Shown piece by piece: positions 45,287 through 54,906 of a stretch of DNA of 64,000 nucleotides. The stretch's first letter is position 1; each line of letters opens with the position of its first letter. Origin of the DNA: UBA7330 sp043554545 (GTDB taxonomy: Bacteria > Bacteroidota > Bacteroidia > Cytophagales > Cyclobacteriaceae); contig CP121337.1 in assembly GCA_043554545.1 (NCBI GenBank), positions 186,001 through 250,000 on the forward strand, read 5' to 3'. A program made the translations under genes and the position numbers. Below the pieces are notes generated by a model. That model was not told the origin of the DNA. It searched no databases and saw only the letters and a program-made list of their open reading frames with translations.

Positions 45287-47412
45287 TGTATGTTGACATT
45301 AACTTGTGAGATGTTTTCTCTTTCCGGAAATTGTACTTTGATAGATTGATCGGCCATTTCAATATTCATGATATATACGCCATCAGTTTTTGAGAAATCT
45401 GTTTGTATTTCCGGGGGTAAACCATCTGATGGAACCAGCACCCATATAAAACTTTCAGACTGTTTTAGGTCTGTTGAATAAGTTACGGTAGCATTGGGTT
45501 CTTTCTTCCCATACGTTTCACTGTACCAACCTTGTTTGTAAGGCTCTTCCTGGGCTTTTATAATATTTGTTTTCCAGGTAAGGTCAGATACCGGCACTAC
45601 CCTCAAATTCGGTCCGCTTTCCAGTGATGATACTGCTTCAAAATCTTTTATGTTAACCGGAAGCTCAGGAGCAAAATGCCATAGCGCTTCAATATTTATT
45701 GGTTGACTGGTCTCAACGAGATCCATAACAACCCAGCAGAGGTCATGGATATATAATACAGATCTTGAATGGGTTATATCTACTTCATCCCCCTCAAACC
45801 CCTCTTTAAAAGTCCCGTAGGCATAATCATAGTTTTCACCATGAAGGTAATTCAATCCATTTATTAGTGGAGCTGAGGCCACCTTAGGCCCGGCATTTTG
45901 ACCCTTACCGTTTACAAGAAGGACATTATGGGAGAATGAACTTCGGAAATAGCCTCTCCAGATCTTTGGGTCGAAGCTGAAATAATCTTCATGCGTAAAT
46001 CTTCCTCCATCGACTAGCAGGTCTTTTCCATAAGCGGAAATAGATAGATGTAGTTTATCCCGGTGCTGATGCCCGGTGCCATAAGCCCCAAAGTCAAAAA
46101 AGGACCAGTGGGCGTTTTCATCCCATCCACTTCGAGTAATGTGTATGCCTGCCCAAGGGAAGGTGATAGACGGTCTTTGATTGGGTTCTCTTCCTGATTC
46201 TCCGTTTGTGGCAACCCATTCCCAATCCGGACGATTTAATTTTTCAGCAGCTATGAGTACACGTTCTCTAAGGTTTTCCCTATCGGCGTCACTGTTGATT
46301 GGTTGGTAACCATCTGGTCTCATGCAATAGGCCAGGTAATTGTACATCTCCTCAATTCTTTGCAAGTATTCATCAGAGATCTTCCTGCCAGCTTTTTGAA
46401 AATTACTTGCCAATGACTCAAATCTTTGCAAGGCGACCCATTGTGTTTTTGTTGATAGTTCAGTTTGAAGCCCATCCGGATATACCTGCCGGTTGATTTC
46501 GGTTGTCATGGTCTTCAAGGCATAGTCAGCCCAATCATCAGATACTTTAAATTCAGGGAATGATAATCCAGCCAGGGCGAGACCATTCATTTCCATGGTG
46601 GTCCAGTTATGGCCGGATTTATGGTATTGCCTAAGGTATTTTGCCTGATCAGCGATACTAGAAAGCATCAACAGGATCCCTGCATCTGAGAAAGCTTGTT
46701 TATCATTAAGCGCATAAAACATCTGAGGCCATGTAGCACCCAATCGTTGACCGGCTTCCAGCGTTCTCCACTCTACTTCCCCGATATCCCGCCAGTCGAT
46801 TCTCTTAGTAGGGTCAAGTACCACATAAATGGAATCTCCGGGAACGGGTAAAGGATGGTTGATCACCCAGTCCTTGATGACCTGATCAAATTTTTGAATG
46901 TATGCTTCATTTTTAGAAGCTCGCCATGAGATTAGCAGAGAGGTGAGATATCGCTGTCCATTCAGCGAATATCCAAATTCGTCATCTTTGATCGGTCCTG
47001 TGTAGCTCCACTCCCAACTGTCATTTTCGATGGGGATTTTTGCCCTTACATTGTGGATATTTACAGAGTCATCCATCAATAATTTGGTGGTTTCATTAGC
47101 TGCTTCGTGAGAAACCGGGTCCATTGTGGTAACTACCCATTCCCTGTCCATATTTCTGAAGTAGGATACCAATTCACTAGCTCCTTCAATGGTATCACCT
47201 TGCGATAACAGGTCCCGAACAGTTTTTAGCTCATCTTTTTCCAGATCCAATTCCAGGAACAATGAACGCAGTCGCTCAGGATAGTTTTTCCAGAGATCTT
47301 CAGCATTAACCAGTTTTTCCCATCGATTCTTACTTTCATTGCAGGCTGATATTGAGATCAGGAGTATGATCAATAGATAAGGAATTTTATTATAATGTTT
47401 TACGTAAATCAT
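45283..47412 (-). CDS. Heparinase II/III-family polysaccharide lyase lipoprotein
   Basis: 709-residue lipoprotein (LLISISAC, Cys24). An alpha-toroid N-domain with GHNWTTMEMNGL and YPDGLQTELSTKTQW is followed by the beta-sandwich heparinase domain with the SFFDFGAYGTGHQHRDKL active-site segment and RSSFSHNVLLVNG. Family members cleave uronate-containing polysaccharides (heparin, alginate, ulvan-type) by beta-elimination; the substrate here is not determinable. Located between sulfatase upstream and GH43-like downstream, 15 bp after the sulfatase gene, one transcript likely. Confidence 0.85.
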   Translation of the reverse strand: MIYVKHYNKIPYLLIILLISISACNESKNRWEKLVNAEDLWKNYPERLRSLFLELDLEKDELKTVRDLLSQGDTIEGASELVSYFRNMDREWVVTTMDPVSHEAANETTKLLMDDSVNIHNVRAKIPIENDSWEWSYTGPIKDDEFGYSLNGQRYLTSLLISWRASKNEAYIQKFDQVIKDWVINHPLPVPGDSIYVVLDPTKRIDWRDIGEVEWRTLEAGQRLGATWPQMFYALNDKQAFSDAGILLMLSSIADQAKYLRQYHKSGHNWTTMEMNGLALAGLSFPEFKVSDDWADYALKTMTTEINRQVYPDGLQTELSTKTQWVALQRFESLASNFQKAGRKISDEYLQRIEEMYNYLAYCMRPDGYQPINSDADRENLRERVLIAAEKLNRPDWEWVATNGESGREPNQRPSITFPWAGIHITRSGWDENAHWSFFDFGAYGTGHQHRDKLHLSISAYGKDLLVDGGRFTHEDYFSFDPKIWRGYFRSSFSHNVLLVNGKGQNAGPKVASAPLINGLNYLHGENYDYAYGTFKEGFEGDEVDITHSRSVLYIHDLCWVVMDLVETSQPINIEALWHFAPELPVNIKDFEAVSSLESGPNLRVVPVSDLTWKTNIIKAQEEPYKQGWYSETYGKKEPNATVTYSTDLKQSESFIWVLVPSDGLPPEIQTDFSKTDGVYIMNIEMADQSIKVQFPERENISQVNVNIQ

Positions 47413-47427
47413 TTTTGCCTATAAATC

Positions 47428-48984
47428 TTAATCCATGAAGCTGACCTGCCTCCATTCGAAGTCGATAAGGTCGTTGGATTGAGGTGCTCCAGGGGTGGTC
47501 CGACCATTTTTTATTTGATTAATTAACAAGGTCTTTAATTCATTTACTACTTCGGGTTTAGATGACTGTAGGTTATTGGTTTCTCCAGGATCATTAGTTA
47601 AGTTGTAAAGCTGAATCGGAGGAAGTGCGTCTAGTACTTCTTTATCTCTGCCAGGTCTAGGATAGCTCCACCCTGCTGATCCAGGGGCCATGATTAATTT
47701 CCAATCACCTTTACGGATGGCAAAGCTTCCATTGATAGAATGGTGAATGATAGAAGTCCTTGGTATATCTGGCTCTTCACCCACGAAGTATGGAAGCATA
47801 GAAAAGCTGTCTTCCCCTTCGTCATCATTCAAGCTGATTCCTGCAATATCTGCCAGCGTAGCCATCAGGTCAGTGGTGCAAATGATCTGGTCACTTTTTT
47901 GTCCTCCATTTATCTTTTCTGGCCATTTTACAAAGAAGGGAACACGATGCCCACCCTCGTAAATATCAGCTTTGTGCCCACGGAAGATATAACTGGGTGC
48001 ATGTCCCATTTCCAATAATTTATCAATTCCAGCGGCTGGTGAACAACCATTATCAGAGGTGAAGACAACTATGGTATTTTCTTCAATATCTAGTTCTTTG
48101 ATTTTCTCAGTCAATCGCCCAACATAATGATCGATCATCATCATAAAATCTGCGTAGGGAAGAAGTCCACTTTTACCCTGCCATTCCGCTGTAGGCAGGA
48201 TAGGTGTATGGGGAGAAGGAAGTGCCAAATACAGGAAAAATGGTTTTTCATTACGGGCGTTTTCGCTGATGTATTGATAGGTCCATTCAAATAAATTGGG
48301 GGTAACCTCTTCATGGACAAAGTCACTTCCCGTAGGACCCTCTCTCCACCAGGAATATTCTCCTTTGTCTACTGTCACCTGGTCAGGTTGCCCTGTGACC
48401 ATTTCATTCTCAACATAAACATATGGGGGTATATCAAGTGAGGCAGGAATGCCCTTAGCATAATTAAATCCAAGGTCATTTGGAGAGTTTGTAATAGGTT
48501 TTGTAAAGTCAATAGCCCCAAAATCCTGGGGTTGATAGTTTAAGTCATTGAGGTTAATCGAATCTGAAGCTGCCCAATCCCATCCAAGATGCCATTTACC
48601 CATGAAAGCTGTATGATAGCCTGCCTTACGAAGTAAAGAGGCTACAGTGGTTCTGGTTGGAGGAATCAATGCTTTTGATTTTCCTGATAGCACTCCACTT
48701 TTCAGCCTGGATCGCCAGTTATACCTTCCTGTTACAATGCCATATCGGGTAGGTGTGCATACAGAGCTGGAGGTATGTGCATCTGTAAAAATCATCCCGT
48801 CATTTGCCAGCTGATCCAGGTGAGGTGTTGGGAATTTACTATCCGGATTCAGCACTCCAATATCTCCGTAACCCAGATCATCGGCAAGGATGTAAATGAT
48901 ATTGGGTTTTTGGGTTTTCTGGTTGCAGGCGGAAAGACTAAATATGAGGATTGGGATGAGGATTGAAATTCTTGTGATTAGCAT
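47428..48984 (-). CDS. Secreted arylsulfatase (S1 family)
   Basis: Type I sulfatase lipoprotein (SLSAC, Cys20). NIIYILADDLGYGDIG gives metal-binding Asp35/36; SSVCTPTRYGIVTGR contains the formylglycine site C76-x-P-x-R. HLGWDW, FTSDNGCSP and the C-terminal NDPGETNNL all fit. Needs an anaerobic or FGE-type formylglycine maturase, not seen here. Probably removes sulfate from a polysaccharide degraded by the adjacent lyase. First gene of the block by transcription order. Confidence 0.93.
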   Translation of the reverse strand: MLITRISILIPILIFSLSACNQKTQKPNIIYILADDLGYGDIGVLNPDSKFPTPHLDQLANDGMIFTDAHTSSSVCTPTRYGIVTGRYNWRSRLKSGVLSGKSKALIPPTRTTVASLLRKAGYHTAFMGKWHLGWDWAASDSINLNDLNYQPQDFGAIDFTKPITNSPNDLGFNYAKGIPASLDIPPYVYVENEMVTGQPDQVTVDKGEYSWWREGPTGSDFVHEEVTPNLFEWTYQYISENARNEKPFFLYLALPSPHTPILPTAEWQGKSGLLPYADFMMMIDHYVGRLTEKIKELDIEENTIVVFTSDNGCSPAAGIDKLLEMGHAPSYIFRGHKADIYEGGHRVPFFVKWPEKINGGQKSDQIICTTDLMATLADIAGISLNDDEGEDSFSMLPYFVGEEPDIPRTSIIHHSINGSFAIRKGDWKLIMAPGSAGWSYPRPGRDKEVLDALPPIQLYNLTNDPGETNNLQSSKPEVVNELKTLLINQIKNGRTTPGAPQSNDLIDFEWRQVSFMD

Positions 48985-49109
48985 AGCTTCTAGGTAACAT
49001 CTGTTGTTTCAATAGCCAAAATACTAAATCATAGGCAGAATAATAATGGATGTGCTTTTATGAGCAAATCATGAGTTGCTTTATTTACAACCAATCCTAT
49101 TGGTTAAAT

Positions 49110-49595
49110 TTAATTTTCAATTATCTCAATGGCTGCATCAATCTCATCAAGAAACGGATGCAGATATTCGGGCACATTACTCCTGGAGGTGTCTATGATC
49201 CAGAATTTACGGATCTCGGCAAAATTTGCTTCTATATAATAGCCCCCCTGATCTGCGCAATCGGGACAGCCGAATATGGTATCAGTTTCATTCAATAAAC
49301 GATCTGGAAATATATCTAATAAGCCTGATACGGATTCAAATTTGGTATTTGAGAGGAGGTCGTACGTATCTGGATAGAAACTGTTACGCGCAGGATATTG
49401 ATGGAGCTTGTTTTTACTTAGCTGATTGCTTTCAATTTTAAAGATTTGCACACAATTATCTCCTAAACAGAACCCATAAAATTTTCCAAATACGAGATAT
49501 TCTTCTGAAGACATACCAGGAGAATCTTGCTCCTCACAGGAAAAGATTAAAGCTGCTATGGCAATCAATAGGGAAAATCGATGCGTATTGTTCAT
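49110..49595 (-). CDS. Small lipoprotein of unknown function
   Basis: 161 residues with lipobox ALIFSC (Cys20). The body has YLVFGKFYGFCLGDNCVQIFKIE, a Cys pair in FGCPDCADQGGYYIE, and FWIIDTSRSNVPEYLHPFLDEID near the end. I recognise the pattern of a Bacteroidota lipoprotein family but cannot name it. Four Cys besides the anchor suggest disulfides in the periplasm. It stands alone between sulfatase and CDP-alcohol transferase genes. Confidence 0.65.
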   Translation of the reverse strand: MNNTHRFSLLIAIAALIFSCEEQDSPGMSSEEYLVFGKFYGFCLGDNCVQIFKIESNQLSKNKLHQYPARNSFYPDTYDLLSNTKFESVSGLLDIFPDRLLNETDTIFGCPDCADQGGYYIEANFAEIRKFWIIDTSRSNVPEYLHPFLDEIDAAIEIIEN

Positions 49596-49690
49596 AAACT
49601 TTTAGCGTTTCCTTTTAGGACAACAAGAATCACTAAATAGTTGAAATTTTAAATTTTAATTCTTAGCGATATATAAGACTGCCTTTTTAG

Positions 49691-50455
49691 TCAACAGAAT
49701 AATTTTCTAATGCCAATAAAAACAAAAACCATGATAGTGTAAGTGAAAAAGAAAGGAAGAATAAAGGCTTTCAAGCCCATTATCAGCATAGTAGCAATGA
49801 TGAGTAATTGAAAACCTAAACCCAAAGTGGATACACTTGTCATCAACCAATTTGGAAGTGCCTTACCTTTATCAGCATTATTGTCTAGTGTATAAATAGT
49901 TTTATCAAATGCGCCATATAATAATTTATACATCCCGAAAAGGAAATTCACATGTTGTTGCTTTTCGCCTTTCAGTGCTGTCGGAGCTTTGATTTCAAAT
50001 ACACGACTGGTAGTATCACCATCAAATTTATTTCTTAGAATCACATAGTAGTAATTGTAAAGTGTCCCTTGCAATTGCAGACCCAGAAATGCAACCAAAC
50101 CTATCCAAATGGGAGCATTAGTGATATACCATATCGCAATAAAAAACAGGGCATTTAGAATTAGATCTGAGACAGAATCTAAATAGCGACCAGTATAAGA
50201 CGGTTTATTTTGTATGCGAGCTAGCTCACCATCTGCAGCATCTAATATGGATTTAAAAATAAGAAAGAATGCTGCCAACCAATAATACTCATGAACAATA
50301 GCGTAAATCGCAACGAGGCCGGAAATAATGAAACCAATCGTCAGGTGAATAGGTGTGAAAGAAGTGTGTCTTAAGGAATTAGCGATGACTTTAGCTATAG
50401 GCCTTCCATAGTCTGAAAGATCAATGAATTTATGCTCTTTGGGTAATTTGGACAT
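49691..50455 (-). CDS. CDP-alcohol phosphatidyltransferase
   Basis: Integral membrane transferase making phospholipid-like products from CDP-alcohols. The motif D72-x2-DG-x2-AR-x8-G-x3-D-x3-D97 is complete (DAADGELAR ... GRYLDSVSD), with ~6 helices around it. 254 aa. Product (phosphatidyl-glycerol, -inositol, or ether-type) is not inferable. Monocistronic with a ~280 bp spacer to the divergent DUF1549 gene. Confidence 0.9.
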   Translation of the reverse strand: MSKLPKEHKFIDLSDYGRPIAKVIANSLRHTSFTPIHLTIGFIISGLVAIYAIVHEYYWLAAFFLIFKSILDAADGELARIQNKPSYTGRYLDSVSDLILNALFFIAIWYITNAPIWIGLVAFLGLQLQGTLYNYYYVILRNKFDGDTTSRVFEIKAPTALKGEKQQHVNFLFGMYKLLYGAFDKTIYTLDNNADKGKALPNWLMTSVSTLGLGFQLLIIATMLIMGLKAFILPFFFTYTIMVFVFIGIRKLFC

Positions 50456-50733
50456 GCAATCGTATGAAAGACATTGTGATGGAATATACCCATTAACCTG
50501 ATGATTGTAGATATGTTTAAATCATCGATTGTGAATTAGTTCTAAGAAACTATATGTGCCTCTATTTTTCTTTTGTTTGGGATAAGACCATACCATATTA
50601 AATATTGTGAGAAGAAATAAACATACCCATTTTCAATAGCACATTGATGATTTTTTAGCATTAATTTAATTTATCCAGTAAATATTAAAATTATTCACGT
50701 GCACTAATAAAAATTCTAATAATTTTAAGAAAA

Positions 50734-53013
50734 ATGAAAATAGTCAACTGTACATGGGTTGTGGTGGTTTGTCTTGGGCTCCTATCTCTTTTTTCCTGTT
50801 CTGGTAAGAAAGAAATTGATTTCAATACACAGGTTCGCCCCATTCTCAATAATAACTGTCTAGGTTGTCATGGAGGCGTAAAGAAGCAAAGCGAGCTTAG
50901 TTTCTTATTTATGGAGGAGGCGCTCTTACCTGCCAAATCTGGTAAGAAGGCAATTATTCCAGGGAACGCAAATGGGAGCGAACTCATCAAAAGAGTGACA
51001 TCTTTAGACCCGGAAGTTGTGATGCCCCCCGAGGATCACCGACTGAATGACCAGGAGATTAGTATCTTAAAAGATTGGATCAATCAGGGAGCTAAATGGG
51101 AAGAGCATTGGGCCTATGTTCCACCTGATTCAAACATTGCTCCTCCTCAGGGAGCAGTTGATTGGGGGTCGAATGAAATAGACCAGTTTGTCTTTACAAA
51201 GTTACAGGAGGAAGGATTAAATCCATCTGAAGAGGCGGAGAAAACCACCTTGATTCGCAGGCTGAGTCTGGATTTAATTGGTTTACCACCAACAATCGAA
51301 GAAACGAACCAATTTATAAATGATAGCGATCCTGCTGCGTATGAGCATTTAGTAGATCGGTTGCTAAGTTCAAAACACTTTGGAGAACGTTGGGCAGCAG
51401 TATGGCTGGATTTAGCCAGGTATGCTGATTCTAAAGGGTATCAAAAAGATCGGTTGAGGAAAGAAATCTGGAGGTATAGAGACTGGGTGATCAATGCCTT
51501 TAATGAGGACAAGCCTTTCGATCAATTTACGATTGAACAATTAGCAGGTGATTTGTTAACTAATCCTTCAGATGAGCAAATCCTTTCCACCGCTTTTCAT
51601 CGAAACACCATGACAAATGATGAAGGGGGTACTGATGATGAGGAATTCAGGGTAGCAGCTGTTATTGACAGATTAAATACCAGTTTTGAGATTTGGCAGG
51701 GAACCACCATAGGTTGTGTACAGTGTCATAGCCATCCTTTTGATCCTATTAAGCATGAAGAATTTTACGAACTATATGCCTTTTTTAACAATACAACTGA
51801 TCATGATGACGGAAGGGACTCTCCGCTTAAAAAATTATATTCTCCTGCTCAGGTTAAGGACCGCCAGTATTTAGCAGATAAATTAGCGTCTTTTCGGCAA
51901 TCCGGGGATACCGTTTCATTAGCATACAAAAGTCAGTTAGAAGCCTATTTAGGTATTCAGCCTGGAATGGTGCAGGTAATGGAGGAAATGCCAGCAGACT
52001 CAAGCCGTACAACACAAATATTTATTCGAGGCAATTGGCTCATGCATGGCGATACTGTTCAACCCGACACTCCCGATCATTTGCCGTCCATGCCGGAAGA
52101 TTATCCTAAGAACCGATTGGGCTTTGCGAAATGGTTGGTTGATGGAAACAATCCCGTTACTGCCCGTGTAATTGTCAATCGATTCTGGGAACAGATGTTC
52201 GGCACAGGGCTTGTTGTAACCGTGGAAGATGTGGGAACACAAGGGCAAAAGCCGTCACACCCTGAATTATTAGATTGGTTATCCAATCAATTTGTCGAGG
52301 AATATAATTGGAGCGTAAAGACCCTTTTGAGAGAAATCGTATTGTCTGATACCTATCGTCAGTCTTCCAAAGTCACCCCGGAATTGATAGAAAAAGATCC
52401 TGCAAATGCCTTACTTGCAAGAGGCGCACGTTACAGATTGTCAGCTGAAGCCATCAGGGATCAGGCATTGGTCATTAGCGGGCTTTTCAATCCCAAGTTA
52501 TATGGTCCAAGTGTGATGCCCTATCAACCCGATGGTGTTTGGAATGTCATTCGTCACGTAGATCGATGGGAGGTCGACACCCAGGGTGATCAATACCGAA
52601 GGGCACTTTACACCTTCTGGAGGCGGGTTAGTCCTTATCCTTCTATGCTGACTTTTGATGCCCCTAGCAGAGAGTTATGCATCTCAAGAAGAATTCGAAC
52701 CAACACCCCTTTGCAGGCTTTGGTTACCCTAAATGATCCTGTTTTTGTAGAGGCTTCTGAAGCATTGGCGAAAAAAATGATAGAAGAAGGCGGGGAGACC
52801 ATTTCATCACAAATTCAGTACGGTTTTCAGCGGGCACTTATGCGAGTTCCTGACGAAGAGCGTTTAAACTACTTATTAGATTTTTATGAATCTACCCGGG
52901 ATAAATACAGCGCAGCTAATGAAGATGCTGCTGAAGAATATGCTGAAATGCAAGCGATGATTAATGTGGCAAATGTACTGCTGAACTTAGATGAGGTAGT
53001 GATGAAAGGTTGA
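50734..53013 (+). CDS. PSCyt1-DUF1549-DUF1553 protein (planctomycete-type cytochrome)
   Basis: 759-residue lipoprotein (LLSLFSC, Cys22). The N-terminal PSCyt1 domain has CLGCH (Cys42-Cys45-His46, haem c) and MPPEDHRLNDQEI; DUF1549 follows with FGERWAAVWLDLARYADSKG and a second CxxCH (CVQCHSHPFDPI), then DUF1553 with RVIVNRFWEQMFGTGLV and SRRIRTNTPLQALVTLNDP. Frequent in Planctomycetes and Verrucomicrobia, and in some marine Bacteroidota with sulfatases; the role is unknown (possibly electron transfer in glycan or sugar oxidation). Paired with the DUF1501 gene 22 bp downstream. Confidence 0.88.
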   Translation: MKIVNCTWVVVVCLGLLSLFSCSGKKEIDFNTQVRPILNNNCLGCHGGVKKQSELSFLFMEEALLPAKSGKKAIIPGNANGSELIKRVTSLDPEVVMPPEDHRLNDQEISILKDWINQGAKWEEHWAYVPPDSNIAPPQGAVDWGSNEIDQFVFTKLQEEGLNPSEEAEKTTLIRRLSLDLIGLPPTIEETNQFINDSDPAAYEHLVDRLLSSKHFGERWAAVWLDLARYADSKGYQKDRLRKEIWRYRDWVINAFNEDKPFDQFTIEQLAGDLLTNPSDEQILSTAFHRNTMTNDEGGTDDEEFRVAAVIDRLNTSFEIWQGTTIGCVQCHSHPFDPIKHEEFYELYAFFNNTTDHDDGRDSPLKKLYSPAQVKDRQYLADKLASFRQSGDTVSLAYKSQLEAYLGIQPGMVQVMEEMPADSSRTTQIFIRGNWLMHGDTVQPDTPDHLPSMPEDYPKNRLGFAKWLVDGNNPVTARVIVNRFWEQMFGTGLVVTVEDVGTQGQKPSHPELLDWLSNQFVEEYNWSVKTLLREIVLSDTYRQSSKVTPELIEKDPANALLARGARYRLSAEAIRDQALVISGLFNPKLYGPSVMPYQPDGVWNVIRHVDRWEVDTQGDQYRRALYTFWRRVSPYPSMLTFDAPSRELCISRRIRTNTPLQALVTLNDPVFVEASEALAKKMIEEGGETISSQIQYGFQRALMRVPDEERLNYLLDFYESTRDKYSAANEDAAEEYAEMQAMINVANVLLNLDEVVMKG

Positions 53014-53035
53014 GCAATTAGATAATTTATTTTAC

Positions 53036-54508
53036 ATGAAGATCTTAGAAGAATTACATCAGAGGCACCAAAATCACATCACAAGAAGACACTTTTTGAA
53101 AGATGGAACCCTTGGTTTGGGGGCCATTGCCTTTGGAGGTCTGCTAGGATTCAATGGTGTTCAGCAGGACCCTGCCATGGAGGCGGCAAAATCGCAATTG
53201 TCTAAAATTGCTCATTTTCCTCCTAAAGCAAAAAGAATCATTTTCTTGCATATGGCCGGAGCACCTTCCCAGCTTGAATTATTTGACTATAAGCCATTAC
53301 TCCAAAGGTTAAATGGTAAGCCCTGCCCGGATTCTTTGTTAGCGGGCAAACGTTTTGCGTTTATCAGGGGAGTACCTGATATGCTAGGCCCCCAGTTCAA
53401 TTTTAACCAGTATGGGGAGACCAGGACATGGGTTTCTGATTTACTTCCAAAGTTTACTGAAGTTGTAGACGATGTCGCCTTCCTAAAAGCAGTTCATACG
53501 GACGAGTTTAATCACGCACCTGCACAGTTGTTTATGCATACGGGAAGCCCTCGAATTGGCAGGCCGGGAATGGGTAGCTGGATTACCTATGGTTTGGGAT
53601 CTGAAAATAATAATTTACCTGGCTTTGTGGTACTGGTGTCTGGTCAATCCATTCCCAGTGGTGGAAAAAGCCTCTGGGGGAGTGGTTTTCTACCCTCTGA
53701 ATATCAAGGGGTGGAACTCCGGTCTAAAGGCGATCCGATCTTGTATGTGAACAATCCGGATGGTGTGACCAGGGATATTAGAAAGGATGCGATTAGTACC
53801 ATTAATAAGATAAACCAAAAGGAATATGAGGAAGTAGGCGATCCCGAAATTGTTTCCAGAATGGCACAATATGAATTGGCATTTAGAATGCAAATGACTG
53901 TGCCGGAGGCTACCAATATGGATGATGAGCCCGATTACATCCACGAAATGTACGGTACCAAACCTGGTGAAGTTTCTTTCGCCAACAATTGCTTGCTGGC
54001 CAGGCGACTGGCAGAAAGAGACGTGCGCTTTATCCAGTTATTTCACAGAGGGTGGGATTCTCACGGCAGCAGCCAATTTGAAAACCTGCATGGTGGATTT
54101 AAGGAGCGATGCAATGAAATTGATCAGCCAATGACTGCTTTGATTAAAGATTTAAAACAACGCGGTATGCTGGAAGATACTTTGGTGGTTTGGGGAGGTG
54201 AGTTTGGTCGTACGCCGATGCAGGAAAACAGGCAAGGTGTAACTAACCGATTCAAAGGCAGGGATCACCATTCAGAAGCTTTCACCATGTGGATGACTGG
54301 AGGAGGCATAAAAACCGGAATGACCTATGGGGAAACTGATGAAATAGGATATGCCGGCATCAAGGATCGCATACATATTCATGATTTACAAGCCACTATC
54401 TTGAATCAGATGGGTTTGAATCATGAAAAATTGACTTATCCATTCCAGGGAAGAAACTTTAGGCTTACCGATGTACATGGCCATGTAGTGAAGGATATTT
54501 TGGCCTGA
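53036..54508 (+). CDS. DUF1501 family Tat-exported protein
   Basis: 490-residue protein. The Tat leader includes TRRHFLKDGTLGLGAIAFGG. The fold resembles sulfatase/alkaline-phosphatase-type hydrolases: FLHMAGAPSQLELFDYKP, FNHAPAQLFMHTGSPRIG, HRGWDSHGS and WGGEFGRTPMQEN, GRDHHSEAFTMWMTGGG. Almost always genetically paired with DUF1549/DUF1553 proteins, as here (22 bp). Its catalytic role has not been established to my knowledge. Same operon as the preceding gene. Confidence 0.9.
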   Translation: MKILEELHQRHQNHITRRHFLKDGTLGLGAIAFGGLLGFNGVQQDPAMEAAKSQLSKIAHFPPKAKRIIFLHMAGAPSQLELFDYKPLLQRLNGKPCPDSLLAGKRFAFIRGVPDMLGPQFNFNQYGETRTWVSDLLPKFTEVVDDVAFLKAVHTDEFNHAPAQLFMHTGSPRIGRPGMGSWITYGLGSENNNLPGFVVLVSGQSIPSGGKSLWGSGFLPSEYQGVELRSKGDPILYVNNPDGVTRDIRKDAISTINKINQKEYEEVGDPEIVSRMAQYELAFRMQMTVPEATNMDDEPDYIHEMYGTKPGEVSFANNCLLARRLAERDVRFIQLFHRGWDSHGSSQFENLHGGFKERCNEIDQPMTALIKDLKQRGMLEDTLVVWGGEFGRTPMQENRQGVTNRFKGRDHHSEAFTMWMTGGGIKTGMTYGETDEIGYAGIKDRIHIHDLQATILNQMGLNHEKLTYPFQGRNFRLTDVHGHVVKDILA

Positions 54509-54902
54509 TGTGATATTCCTCGCTATTATTTTCCTGGGGAATACATGGCACTTTTTACTAAATGCTGAAACCATATCTGTTCACCTGAAAGATTAGTAAA
54601 TATCCTGAAAAAGTAAAGCTAAAATCTGTCGGCTTGTACTCTATTGATTAGTCAGTAACAATAAAACTTATAAAGAAGCGGCATAAATCATTGCTGGTAA
54701 CCTTTAGCTTCCCTCATATTAATATTCCAAGAAACTGAATTGATTAACTTATAGATAGGAAAGGCAGGTGAGAACCACAGACCTCTCCAAAGGCGATGAA
54801 GTTTCAGAAGGTGCTCTGGAGAGGTCAATTTCCAGGTAAAGCTGGCAAAGAGGCAGTTTGGCACATAATCGATAGTGTCTGCTATGCGCTTTTCATCTTT
54901 GT
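54509..54902. other. Intergenic stretch, 394 bp, with one doubtful minus-strand frame
   Basis: Lies between the convergent DUF1501 gene and VOC gene. No terminator hairpin is clear. The minus-strand frame at 54688-54906 is listed separately. No copy of the 161-bp repeat seen at 56307 and 59496 is present in this spacer. Confidence 0.4.
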
Positions 54903-54906
54903 TCAA
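54688..54906 (-). CDS. Doubtful 72-residue protein coupled to the VOC gene
   Basis: The TTG start overlaps the VOC gene's TGA (TTGA at 54903-54906), the same overlap used by yigZ at 26995. The product (NKDEKRIADTIDYVPNCLF..., Trp- and Leu-rich middle) matches no family I recognise and has no signal peptide. It could be a real coupled small gene, a decayed remnant, or chance. Confidence 0.22.
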   Translation of the reverse strand: MNKDEKRIADTIDYVPNCLFASFTWKLTSPEHLLKLHRLWRGLWFSPAFPIYKLINSVSWNINMREAKGYQQ

